A DNA stretch of 64,000 bases from Phoronis australis. Taxonomy: Eukaryota > Phoronida > Phoronidae. The stretch covers positions 45,756 through 109,755 of the forward strand of contig NMRA01000336.1 in assembly GCA_002633005.1 (NCBI GenBank), written 5' to 3'. Of this stretch, positions 55,301-64,000 are shown piece by piece. The notes beneath the pieces were generated by a model, which searched no databases, was not told where the DNA came from, and saw only the letters and a list, made by a program, of their open reading frames with translations. A program made the position numbers and the translations under genes. The number at the start of each line of letters is the position of its first letter. Position 1 is the first letter of the stretch.

Positions 55301-58300
55301 ATATAGGACAACAAACATGTTTCTTAAGGTCATATATTTTCACAGGAAAAAATCTAGTTCGTAACTTTTCAGAACTCTCAATACTCATGCATAGTTGGCA
55401 GTATTTTTGCTAAAATCAGTGTCAAGAAGTCATGTTTGCAAGATCAACATAAAAAGAAAAACGAGGCTTGTGTTAGAAAAGACAAAGTGACTTAGTACAT
55501 ATCTAGGGGTACTTCAAGCTCTCCAGAAAATCTGTGACAGTCGATGTAGAAATTGCTACTCAAAATAGTTTATTATTTTATTACTCACCATATACTTTAT
55601 GAAACAAAAGTCAGTAAAGTGGCTCTTACGTGTCACCAAAATTTTCCTGTACAACGCAATTTCACGCTGTTCGGTGCCTACCATAACACGGCACACATAC
55701 ATGTTGTGGGTTCTTAAGCTTGCCTCCCGCACGGCGTACAACACAACATTGTTATAATCGGTGCTAAAAGAAAAAATGTAAAGGACTGTTACATGTAAAA
55801 GAGACATACGCAGATATCCTAATGTTAACAATTAACCTGAAGTTATAGTTGTGCAGTGCTCTGTGCGTAGGACAAGTACCGTAATGGAGCGTTGACCAGT
55901 TACGTCAACCGAAATTTGTCACTATTTACCCCTCCCATCTTGATATAACCCCCTCCCCTGTCAAGCGTCTAATTAAGTCTAATTATGTGATCATAGTCAA
56001 AGACATCCTCCCAGTTTAGGCAGTGCTGGAATAAGTCTGTTTGTGTACATGTTTATAACGTAAACTTAGTGAAACGTGATCAAATCTTGGAATCCCGGAG
56101 GAGTGAAGCGGCGGGTCCCAGTTTTGGAATTAGTTAATTCCGCTAGATGATGAATCAATTTCCCAACGATATTCTAATAAACCACACGATGACGTTACCA
56201 TCCCCCAGTCATCTTTTCCAAACTCCTCCCCCTCGAGTGATGACGTAATATCTAAACGCTCCCTAAGTGAAGCTCTGGACGAAGCTTTGTTCCGCAGGCC
56301 TGAGACAATAGCATGCATTTGTAGAGAGAAATCGCAACTTATGGAACGGAAATAGGTAGTTCTATACCATGCTTTACGAATTATATCCCACAATTTAACA
56401 TTCGAACTTCACCGAGCGATCACTTGAGTGGCCGCCATTTTGCAAGGGTACGCTAATAAAGTCTTGAGCATACACGCCTAATATACCGGGATCCCAGAGC
56501 TTTTTTGGGCATGAAAAGGTAACCAACTTTCTTTGGTGCCACAGTGCTCTATGGGTATCCTGATGCTTGGAAATGGTCGTCTGGCAGGCTCGCTCTGTTG
56601 GGTGTGGTCAGGGGAGCCAAGAGAATGACACTCAAAAATTGAGCTAGATCAACTTTTCTGATAACCACTTCAAACTGCCTCGGATACCTACTACGTAATC
56701 CACTGTATCAAAATTGGTCATTGCCAGAAAAGTTCAGTAGTGGGGAGTATCAGTCAGACGGTTATAAACAAGGTGAAAAAATGAGCTAGATCAATCAAAA
56801 ATATAACCGCGTGAAACCAGTTGCAAAATATTCACCGTGAGCCCAGGTATCACGAATGAACACTGTCAGACAAATCTAGTGGTAGATTAGCCCCGCCAGA
56901 CACGCCCAAATACCCGAGTTGAGCTAGATGAACCCACCAGGTAACCGTTTGAAACCAATTGCACGATGTTCAGCATCACTGTACAGTTGTACATGGCACA
57001 ACTGTTAGATGCCAGGCAATTTTAGTGGTGGGGTGTCCCTGCAAGAGGACTAAAGAAGGGCTAAATTGTGAGGTAAATCAACCCGCATGAAACCAGTTTC
57101 AAAATATTCTACGTAAGCCCATGTATCATGAATAAACAATGCGAGACAAGTCTAGTTGTGGATTAGCCCCGCCAACACGATCAAATATCTGAGTTCGACC
57201 AGATTTACCCGTTTGAAACCATTTACATAATGTCGAGCAACATTTTGCATACAGCAAAAGGTACTTTACAGACATTTTTAGTGGTGGGGCAGTAGTGTTC
57301 AGAGGTTTGGTCGATGCAGGGGCGACTTTTTATTAGGCGCCCCTATCTCTCTACTCAAATGCATATATCTTATTCAAGTGATTAGCCAGCACTGAGCTGG
57401 GGTGGTTCGAATTTCAAGAACGGTGGACCTTTGGTATTTCGCAAACGTCGACACTGTAGAAACCTCGGTAAGACCTTTGACTGAGCTAAATTAGGGGGAA
57501 GAGAACATTCTCGCATTATCTCTTGCCAAAGTTTCAAATCAGCCATGCTTAAATGAGTGATTACACCTCATGGCATACTCAAACGGAAATATGAAGTTTA
57601 GTCGGTGAATGACTTAACAAAATTGTTTAGGCCTATCTGGTTATATTTTAGCGTGTTACTTAAGTTGCTTACATGGCTGAAATGGGAACGTCCCACTATT
57701 TCGAAGGTTCGCTAGTTCGACGATTCACCAATCCGAAGTTTCACCGCCCAAAAAATATATAAACTTTCAAACTCAGATGTGATTTTTAAACTTTTACATG
57801 CAAAAATAAACGTTTTTTCGATTATTAGATGCACCTATACCGAAAACAAGACCGGGACACTAAAACACTTGGTTTGGATTCCATGTAGACAGTGACCACT
57901 GTCTCCAGCTGGCTAGAACAACTAGAAACCTAAGTCAGATTTCATGTGCATGCGAAATTGCCCGCATGTGAGTACGCACTTGCATTTTAAAATGATACGA
58001 AGTAGGAATACTGATGGATTATCAACCATGACACAATTCATCAAGTCCATGTCAAGATCGAATTGCAGCGCGACGCACACGGCCAGGGCGAAACTAAATG
58101 AAGTTACTAGGCCACCCTGTCATTGCCACTTCTCACGAAATCAGGGAGTCCCATTTAGTCTTCTTAAATTTGAAACCGCCATTAGTCGCCGTAGCCGTGA
58201 GGTCGCTGCAACATCAGGCGCGATGTTTCTGGTTTTCATGCCCTGACGTAAACTTACTGACAAAATTCTTTCACCTTGCGTGATAACCTATGCCGCACGG

Positions 58301-61300
58301 ACTCAGTGGCTGGTTCCTCAATGTGATGCTTATTCATTGTGAATGGGCTTATAATCAATTATGTTTCGACTCTTTATTTGTCTGATGGAGGCATCTTACT
58401 GTTGTGCCATGTGCAGTGATGCTGAACATCGGACGATTGGTTTCAAACGGTTACCTGGTGGGTTGATTTAGCTCAACTCAGGTACTTGGGCGTGTCTGGT
58501 GGGGCTAACTAGATTTGACTGGCAGTGTTTATTCGTGATACCTGGGCTAAGGATGAATATCTTGGAACTGGTTTTAAAGAGTTCCCACCATGACCCTGTG
58601 TCTCAAAAAGGAATTTTATTATTACATCTTAACAGATTTGATAGCCTTTAGTACACCCGTTGCTACGAAACAATCTAAAAATTTTAAAAATATATTTTTC
58701 TGTTATCGAGTTTGTACGCAATGGGTGGAAGACCGCCTCAGCCGTTGTTGTTTTACCAGTGCGATACTGAGGAGTTGTGAAGAAAGTCCGCGTGGAGCCG
58801 TCTTTTTCAGACATGAAAAGGTGCGTTTGTGGAAACTGTGGTAACAACAACTTGACTGTGAACGTCTTAGTGTTCAAATTTCCTAAATACGTGAAAGTTG
58901 CACAAAATTGGCATCGGTTTGTCATGGGCGGCGCACCATAGGGGCCTAGGGTAGGGCTATAGCCCCCACTTTTTCAGGGCTAAGCCGCCCATGGTNNNNN
59001 NNNNNNNNNNNNNNNNNNNNNNNNNNNNNNNNNNNNNNNNNNNNNNNNNNNNNNNNNNNNNNNNNNNNNNNNNNNNNNNNNNNNNNNNNNNNNNNNNNNN
59101 NNNNNNNNNNNNNNNNNNNNNNNNNNNNNNNNNNNNNNNNNNNNNNNNNNNNNNNNNNNNNNNNNNNNNNNNNNNNNNNNNNNNNNNNNNNNNNNNNNNN
59201 NNNNNNNNNNNNNNNNNNNNNNNNNNNNNNNNNNNNNNNNNNNNNNNNNNNNNNNNNNNNNNNNNNNNNNNNNNNNNNNNNNNNNNNNNNNNNNNNNNNN
59301 NNNNNNNNNNNNNNNNNNNNTTGTGGCTCACATATGTCATTTCTCGTGCAAATGGGTCGAGTTCATACGGCCTGAAACCCGACGAAAGTTCGCTAAATGG
59401 GAAATCGAATTCATTGTCTGATTCTTCAAGTACTTGAGTATAAGTGCCCGTATCCACTCTCCTCTCTGTCGGCATAATAATTGTCCAATTCTCGCCTAAT
59501 ATTGTCATTGTCTTCTGACCTGCAGTGTTCCGACATTGCAAATGATTGTCAAGCGGCCAACCGTCTTCCACCCATTGCATCATTTGGCGGGAAACTTAGA
59601 AATAAGTAATTTTTCTTCAAAATTAAAAAAGTTGCCACTATTTGGCATAAAAAGTGCCTATTTAGCAAGATTTTATGGTATTCGATTCATATTAGCTAAC
59701 TGAAACCTGAAAAAGTAAGAAAATGCATGGTGGGAACTCTTTAAGCGGTTACCTCTTGGGTTGATTTAGCTTAATTTTTAACCCTTTTTGATAATTGTAT
59801 GGCAGGGACACGTACTCCACCATTGAAATTGCCTGGCATTTAACAGTTGTGCCATGTACAGTGATGCTGAACATCGTGCAATTAGTTTCAAACGGTTACC
59901 TGGTGGGTTCATCTAGCTCAACTCAGGTATTTGGGCGTGTCTGACGCGGCTAACCCACCACTAGGTTTGTCTGGCTGTGTTCATTCGTGATACCTGGGCT
60001 CACGGTGAATATTTTGCAACTGGTTTCACGCGGTTACCTCTTTGATTGATCTAGCTCAATTTTTTCACCTTGTTTATAACCGTCTGGCTGATACTCCCCT
60101 CCACTGAAATTGTCTGGCAGTGACCAATTTTGATACATTGGATTACGGAGGAGGTTTCCAAGGCGGTTTGAAGTGGTTATCAGAAAAGTTGATCTAGCTC
60201 AATTTTTGAGTGTCATTCTCTTGGCTCCCCTGACCACACCCACCAAAGCGAACCTGCCAGACGACCATTTCCAAGCATAAGGATACCCACAGAGCACTGT
60301 GGCACCAAAGAAAATTGGTTACCTTTTCATGCCCAAAAGAGTTGTGGGATCCCGGTCTATAACGCTCTTCAGGTGTGTGACTTAGGCTCGTTTAAGCTCA
60401 CTTAACGGCATTAGAATTAACTTAATGTATCTTGTAAATATTATGAGTCGGAGTAATCATTTCTGACATGAATAATTACGGGGTTCACAGTTTACCACTT
60501 CGAGTGCACTTATGGCAGGCTCAGGACACAACTGTCGCTGTGGTTTCCCTTTTTGCTATGTGAGTAACACTGCGCAAAAATTCTGAGCAAAAACTAACTT
60601 ACTATTTTATGCGTGTATGTGTCAGTTTCGTCTTTCTGTTGGACATCTCTAGCTCTGCGAATACCTGTGGAAAACTGTACGCCCATTTGTTTGCCGAGCA
60701 CTTGATCTCAAACGAGTCACCTTCCTTCACTTTTCTAGGTGATATATCGAGCTCAATGCCATCAGTTCCATTTGCCTCCGTCGAGAAGATATCTTATAAC
60801 ATAGGAGGCATCAAATGTGATTTAAATGATATAAATCAATACTGGATTTTAAAACTATTTTAAATACACGTTTATTACAAATGTTGACGAGATGCCTCGT
60901 ACCAAAGGACTAGAGCCATTCCTAAAGTTCAATGCTCATAGTGAACAGTATTAGTTTCATCCGTTATTCAACAATACAAGTGGCGATCCCATCATCGCTT
61001 GAACCTGCCACTGTCTAGGGGCCAATGTGTGACCATTGACTGCTAAAGTGGGTGACTTACTCGCCAAACATTAATGGGATTTTGCGTTTTACTAACGTGT
61101 GCGGACCTACTTACAAAATATTAGGAAACTATGCTTTTTATATCGATTACTCCTCTGCCTGCACAGCAAAGAAGGGACATCCCACTAAACTATAGCCCCA
61201 TGAATTAATTAAGATATTTCTGTTTGCAACCCTGTGTATCCTCAAGGCAAAACCAATAAACTACAGCAAATAGTGTTTACTTTCAAATATTCGTGCAATG

Positions 61301-61957
61301 TTGAAAGAGCACCAAATTTGAAATGGATTTGGAGCAAATGAGGACATACAACAAAACAGGTAATTAAGAAAAATCATCATGGGCACACTTTGCCGACAAT
61401 GAGTTCGCGGAACTAAAACATAACTTTGAGTTCCATCACGAACCAAAAACGCCAGCTGATTACACGGATACAAAGAGACGCCATATGCGCAATGGGTGTT
61501 TTTCAAAACTATCATCGACATTGTGGACTCACAGTGTTCCATCACAATTTAAGTTTTTGCCTGTTCATCAACATGGCATCGTGCTGCTGATACCACGTAT
61601 TTACATGTTCAGTTTTTATTTACTCAACCCAATGAAATCACTTACCATTTACCAGAATGTGCACAGTAGTGTTGACATTTTCAATATATTTGTTTCTCAG
61701 GAAGTAAAGAAGGATACCAGAGTCAACGGCCTTAAATTCTACTATATTAGGCGTCGTTGTGAAGTTGTTCTTTGATATGTAAACACTTGACCATGAAATC
61801 TTCGAAGAAATCTGGCATGGGCTCACTACGCATGGTTGCCAGAACCAGAAGGTTTCGAACACGTGTGGTATTGTCGTGTGTACGCTGAACACAAGTCTGT
61901 ACCGCCCGCCCTTCGCGTATAGACGGTGTGCACCGACTACGGAGACTTCTGGTGGTT
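49218..61957 (-). CDS. Receptor B: second VEGFR/PDGFR-class Ig block, incomplete
   Basis: Recognised exons from 5' are an Ig domain without core cysteines (61957-61646), a D1-like first half (60792-60665), a D2-like second half (55763-55630), D3 (55127-54976 and 52708-52555) and D4 (50987-50816 and 49345-49218). D3 and D4 are phase-consistent, and D4 exon lengths (172 and 128 nt) equal those of receptor A. Between 60792-60665 (phase 0 out) and 55763-55630 (phase 2 in) the phases disagree, and the parts expected there (second half of D1, first half of D2) are not seen. A DNA transposon occupies that place. The first exon and transmembrane exon are also not seen. It could be a decaying paralog, a gene with exons I missed, or the N-terminal half of one large gene with A: its last phase (1) fits the D1 exon of A. 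Confidence 0.5.
49987..50277. repeat. ~290-bp imperfect palindrome (hairpin element)
   Basis: 'ccaggtcttggacatgttaa' at 50019 is mirrored by 'ttaacctgtctaaaacctgg' ending at 50240, and similarity continues inward and outward around a centre near 50130. Both strands even read related peptides (QVLD-x-L-x-L-x-P). It is probably a MITE or folded-back insertion in a receptor B intron. Confidence 0.6.
50816..50987 (-). CDS. Receptor B exon: first half of Ig domain 4
   Basis: This 172-nt exon (phase 1 in, phase 2 out) has acceptor 'cggcttgctgcag' and donor TCAG|GTAAGG. It encodes RIRELVVFYDQTPPASIIG, then KWFLNGYEL: a B strand without cysteine and a C strand with the core tryptophan. Length and phases equal those of the receptor A exon at 38460-38631. 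Confidence 0.72.
51569..52091. mobile_element. TIR element with perfect 17-bp ends
   Basis: TGACGCGACGTTGCGGC at the left and its exact reverse complement at the right bound 523 bp. Similarity of the arms continues inward ('ggagtgggtt' on both). No coding content, no clear target duplication. It is likely a non-autonomous DNA transposon. Confidence 0.65.
52555..52708 (-). CDS. Receptor B exon: second half of Ig domain 3
   Basis: Acceptor 'cgttactttttacag' gives phase 0, matching the preceding exon; an upstream 'acacag' would not. It encodes SECSLRKIQMSHTGNYTCTH, with H-T-G-x-Y-x-C, and ends FLLKVH at G|GTAAGT (phase 1). Confidence 0.75.
52709..53990. other. Intron of receptor B, nothing else recognised
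   Basis: AT-rich with pyrimidine-rich stretches near 53610-53950 that give meaningless hydrophobic frames. Confidence 0.4.
54021..54240 (-). pseudogene. GIY-YIG endonuclease fragment, Penelope-type retroelement
   Basis: The minus strand reads VGETKRRLEL and, one frame over, RFKEHQKLDRPTAVGEHTLT then IGHSVS. The order G-E-T-x-R-R-L, R-F-K-E-H, A-V-x-E-H and G-H is that of the GIY-YIG endonuclease at the C-terminus of Penelope-like elements. It is short and frameshifted, clearly a relic. Confidence 0.55.
54976..55127 (-). CDS. Receptor B exon: first half of Ig domain 3
   Basis: This 152-nt exon (phase 1 in, phase 0 out) has acceptor 'ttacggtttcag' and donor AAG|GTACTG. It encodes LVHDSITLNCTVEVGKEVNV, then FKWNVP, matching the first half of D3 in receptor A and in VEGFR (L-N-C-T with W-x-x-P). 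Confidence 0.77.
55630..55763 (-). CDS. Receptor B exon: second half of a D2-like Ig domain
   Basis: This 134-nt exon (phase 2 in, phase 1 out) has acceptor 'ttttttcttttag' and donor ACAC|GTAAGA. It encodes NNVVLYAVREASLRTHNMYV, then CRVMVGTEQREIALYRKILV. The Y-x-C-x-x-x-x-G pattern followed by a long basic G strand is that of D2 in PDGFR/VEGFR. The exon that should precede it is not seen. Confidence 0.65.
55764..56485. other. No exon recognised upstream of the D2-like exon
   Basis: A minus-strand CAAAATGGCGGCC (near 56428-56440) matches the YY1 consensus and opens a nine-codon frame. I see no other support for a promoter here. Confidence 0.35.
56486..57088 (+). repeat. Left TIR of the DNA transposon, made of ~140-bp sub-repeats
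   Basis: The box 'gagctagatcaa' followed by a 'taacc' motif recurs near 56640, 56781 and 56920, with weaker forms near 57065 and 57205. This gives a ~140-bp period within and just beyond the TIR. Confidence 0.75.
58401..58592 (+). repeat. Internal copy of part of the right TIR
   Basis: 'caaacggttacctggtgggt' and ~190 bp around it match 59836-60030 in the same orientation. Its end 'agagttcccaccatg' faces the inverted 'catggtgggaactct' at 59728-59742, so the core 58592-59728 is itself flanked by short inverted ends. Confidence 0.65.
58813..58941 (+). pseudogene. THAP-like zinc finger fragment inside the transposon
   Basis: After an acceptor-like 'tctttttcag', ATG opens a 42-codon frame. It reads MKRCVCGNCGNN, then VFKFPKYVKVAQNWHRFV, and stops at TAG (58939-58941). 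The C-x(2-4)-C start, F-K-F-P-K and a Trp followed by a hydrophobic strand fit the N-terminal half of a THAP DNA-binding domain, common in transposases and transposon accessory proteins. The stop falls within a small inserted hairpin (58923-58995). Confidence 0.42.
58923..58995. repeat. Small insert with inverted ends ATGGGCGGC / GCCGCCCAT
   Basis: It begins catgggcggc and ends gccgcccatg, with GC-rich 'gggctatagccccc' palindromic sequence inside. It truncates the THAP-like frame and touches the N gap. Confidence 0.5.
58996..59320. other. Assembly gap (325 N) inside the transposon
   Basis: The gap hides the transposon centre, where a transposase would be expected. Confidence 0.99.
59321..59475 (-). 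CDS. Partial frame with P2X7-C-like motif, inside the transposon
   Basis: ATG at 59475 opens MPTERRVDTGTYTQVLEESD, then SELSSGFRPYELDPFAREM, running into the gap. An acidic stretch followed by G-x-R-P-Y-x-x-x-P resembles the start of P2RX7 C-terminal-like domains, which occur in many invertebrate proteins. Upstream in the same frame is MMQWVEDGWPLDN. I first read this as an Ig domain, but its place within the TIRs argues against that. Function unknown. Confidence 0.3.
59745..60355 (-). repeat. Right TIR of the DNA transposon, ~145-bp sub-repeats
   Basis: The box 'ggttacc' plus 'ttgatctagctcaa' occurs near 59746, 59894, 60030 and 60175, spaced 148, 136 and 145 bp. The sequence mirrors the left TIR. 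Confidence 0.8.
60665..60792 (-). CDS. Receptor B exon: first half of an Ig domain, D1-like
   Basis: This 128-nt exon (phase 1 in, phase 0 out) has acceptor 'ctcctatgttataag' and donor CAG|GTATTC. It encodes GIELDISPRKVKEGDSFEIK then CSANKWAYSFPQ. The cysteine, nearby Trp and Pro-Gln end at phase 0 resemble the D1 exon of receptor A (KLPSVQ). The following half-domain is not found in the window. Confidence 0.62.
61646..61957 (-). CDS. Receptor B exon: complete Ig-like domain without core cysteines
   Basis: This 312-nt exon (phase 1 both ends) has acceptor 'cttgttttgtaag' and donor AATG|GTAAGT. It begins (E/K)PPEVSVVGAHRLYAKGG, has a B strand RLVFSV without cysteine, FWFWQP with the core Trp, and VEFKAVDSGILLYFLR with D-x-G but no Tyr-x-Cys. 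It ends TTVHILVN, close to the SVYIFVN end of D1 in receptor A. It joins the next exon in phase. It may be an extra N-terminal domain or the last domain of another gene further upstream. Confidence 0.55.
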
Positions 61958-63945
61958 CTTACAAAACAAGAAACGAGTGACAAATTGGTAAAAACATAGT
62001 CACTGAAATTCAAAACCCTCACTCCAAATTTTGCAAGATCGTTATAACACTGTAATTTCAAAAAGCCTAGATATCAGATCTAAACTTTTGGTACCATACT
62101 GTGAGACTTCAATGATCTATATTTGTAAATATATGTAGCGTTATACCAAAACTGTCGCAACAGCGAATGTGCAAACCTCAATGCGCATGCTCCACACCAG
62201 TTCCTCTCTATTTTATTCTAGGATAGTATCATGCCTAGCAACAGCGTGAGAGTTTCTATGCGGAAGAGATTATTATACTTAGCTGCCGTTTTCAATTATT
62301 AAGAAAAATGTTACAAATTCTCAGTATCTTATAAAAATTATAATTTTTAAAATTTGTACAATCCAAGACATGTGCTTATAGTTTACCTGGCCCGGTTTCC
62401 AATCTCCGTACTCAGACTCGAATCTATTCAAATTCACATCGTGTTCATACTCACCGCACTTCATTGCCGCCAATTTTTAAAGTCTTGCTTACTACGATTC
62501 CTGGCAACTGGCGAATGCTAATCCCATGTCAATGAGTCATTACAAAGGGTCAAAAGCAGCTGTGGGGTGGGGATTGCCGTGATTGAAGTGCGTGTGCAAC
62601 AGTTTGTACTGTTCGTCCTAAAGACGAAAAAAGTTAAAAAAAAACAATTTGCTTCCCTGTCAGATTTCACATCATAGTTTAGTAATCGATAATTCCTCAA
62701 TCCCCGAATGATATTCCAGATTTTGTTCGCCGATTGATGAGTAGACGTCTCCTCCCGTTCACTGATGAACTCTGAATGCCTGTTTTTAACGCGCCAAATG
62801 TCAACTAACTTGATACATCCCGCTATTTGCAAAGATACAGCAGGCCCTATCAAAGTTTTGACGTCAACGTAGGCCTTCACGGCAATGGGTTCTATGCAAG
62901 AGAGAACAGGGGTTGTCTAGTAACCAAACAATTGCCGCCCAAAAATGGGCTGACGTGGACAACCGGTTTACTAGAGAAAAGGTTGGCAATTAAGGTACAA
63001 ACTTTTGAAATTCGACCTCCCGTCAAAGAAAATGTGCAATTCGAACTCTCCCTTAAAAATATTGTTTGCAGGCCTGTGATATGGTACCCGACTCCCGTAC
63101 CAGGATCACCGGCCCACTACTGCATTAATGAAAAAGATAATTTCAATATGCCGACAATCGTTTATGTGACCATGACAATTTTAGGAGTAAATGAGTCAAG
63201 TGTAAGGGAGAATGCCCCCTGACTAAATCGGACACTGAGATTTTGGCTGCTCCGCTCCGGGCGACTGACTTTCTTTGATAAGCTGTTTCAAATTTCTTGA
63301 GACATTTTGCGGCGGGAGATAAGGAACTCAAGAAGTAAAGCTTAATAATTGGCAAATGTATCAAAAAATCATTTGGTAGAAGAATATAGTATTGAAACTG
63401 AAAAAATGAATAACAGTTACAGAACACTCAACATTCTACGTTATAATCTTGTAATTGTGGCGAGAGCTGACGATAACAGTTGCTAGGGTAGTCGATGCGA
63501 ACATAGGGAGCGCTGAATCAGCGCGACTTTTCGTGGTTTTGGCATTTCACATCATAACTGAAGAGTTCCATGGCAACTCGAGTACGATTATCAGATTTGA
63601 GTACGTTTGGAGTCTACTGAAAATGCGACATTAAATGCGCTTTTTCGAGTACGACTCCAGTGAGCACGATTTTGAGAATGAGTATGAGCCTGAGTACGGA
63701 GATTGCAGACCGGGCCCCGGAGTCACAGTCGACGGAGGTGGGGTGCGGCAACGGTGAGTTTATTCATGTCCAAAACATTTCTATAATAAAATACAGTTGT
63801 ATGCTTCCTGCACTAGTTATTCATTTAATATCAATTTTTTGATAAGAAATCAAATAAAATAACTTTATTGACCGCTTCTGTGCTAAACATTCGTTAGAAC
63901 AACACCCGGCAACACTGTACACAATCGATTGTCAAGCGACAGAGG
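61958..63945. other. No gene recognised
   Basis: No signal-peptide exon for receptor B was found. A plus-strand frame of 131 codons (62827-63222) has no family resemblance. 'gagtac' recurs irregularly near 63580-63700. Confidence 0.4.
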
Positions 63946-64000
63946 CATACATTTCCCATAATGCAACTGCGGCGGCAAATTCAAATATGGCGGATTTGCA
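63946..64000 (+). promoter_or_regulatory. Candidate promoter: ZNF143/Staf-like and YY1-like motifs at an ATG
   Basis: 'atacatttcccataatgca' (63947-63965) closely matches the ZNF143/Staf element ACTACAATTCCCANAATGC. About 20 bp later AATATGGCGGA (63985-63995) matches the YY1 element AANATGGCGGC at one mismatch and supplies an ATG opening MADL. The pair is typical of housekeeping bidirectional or TATA-less promoters. The gene would continue beyond the window. Confidence 0.45.

Larger units (their letters stand above)
56486..60355. mobile_element. ~3.9-kb DNA transposon with ~600-bp terminal inverted repeats
   Basis: The left end (from CCGGGATCCCA at 56486) and the right end (ending TGGGATCCCGG at 60355) are reverse complements over ~600 bp at roughly 85-90%. 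Interior sequence includes a THAP-like frame, a second short coding frame on the other strand, an internal copy of TIR sequence and an N gap. It is inserted in receptor B. No clear target-site duplication; TATA lies beside both ends. Family unknown. Confidence 0.8.

Noticed and set aside
57680-57760. Short 'ttcg-aaggttcgctag' repeats
   Set aside because: A few degenerate ~15-bp repeats only, too weak to call as a defined element.
59321-59583. MMQWVEDGWPL ... DTGTYT read as an Ig domain 4 of receptor B
   Set aside because: It lies inside the transposon TIRs, has no proper exon borders, and continues into a non-Ig frame.
62827-63222. Plus-strand 131-codon frame
   Set aside because: No splice or promoter support and no family resemblance; kept only as a note.
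1-64000. CRISPR array
   Set aside because: The regular repeats have no unique spacers between identical repeats, and the DNA is eukaryotic.

Overview
The window is nuclear DNA from an animal: spliced exons with GT-AG introns and consistent phases, LINE, LTR and DNA transposon remains, tRNA-derived and MITE-like repeats, and large minisatellites. I see no bacterial operon, CRISPR array or rRNA. The gene content (a VEGFR/PDGFR-class receptor ectodomain) and the transposable elements suggest an invertebrate deuterostome or similar bilaterian, but the species cannot be fixed from the sequence alone.

Layout. (1) 0.3-3.7 kb: two full and one partial copy of a dispersed repeat. Each copy is built from ~145-bp modules that carry a sequence matching the CTCF core motif. 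(2) 3.7-9.7 kb: mostly unrecognised DNA, a decayed coding fragment on the minus strand, and the 3' part of a broken LTR-retrotransposon pol (RNase H tail, zinc finger, DD35E integrase). (3) 9.7-34 kb: a minisatellite complex. Array 1 has a 10-bp unit, is at least 17 kb long and runs into an assembly gap. A frame-broken LINE follows, then array 2 (a one-base variant of unit 1), then array 3, whose unit is close to the reverse complement of unit 1. Many long open frames in these arrays are artefacts of a stop-free 10-bp unit. (4) 35.1-62 kb, minus strand: exons of Ig-domain receptors. A block D1-D2-D3-D4 occurs twice (receptor A, 35.1-46.6 kb; receptor B, 49.2-62 kb). D4 has lost the core disulfide cysteines in both copies and uses exons of identical length (172 and 128 nt), as expected of type III/V receptor tyrosine kinase ectodomains. 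A ends in a transmembrane exon with an eight-residue tail. No kinase domain is visible, so A looks like a kinase-less (decoy or co-receptor) form. Because block ends share phase 1, A and B could be two tandem genes or one gene with a duplicated block.

(5) Receptor introns are full of mobile DNA: several TIR/MITE elements, a tRNA-Leu-like SINE inside a 116-bp-arm inverted repeat, a GIY-YIG (Penelope-type) fragment, and a ~3.9-kb DNA transposon (56.5-60.4 kb). That transposon has ~600-bp terminal inverted repeats, themselves made of ~140-bp sub-repeats, and sits where receptor B lacks exons. (6) The last ~55 bp carry a ZNF143/Staf-like and a YY1-like motif around an ATG, probably the promoter and start of a plus-strand gene that continues outside the window.
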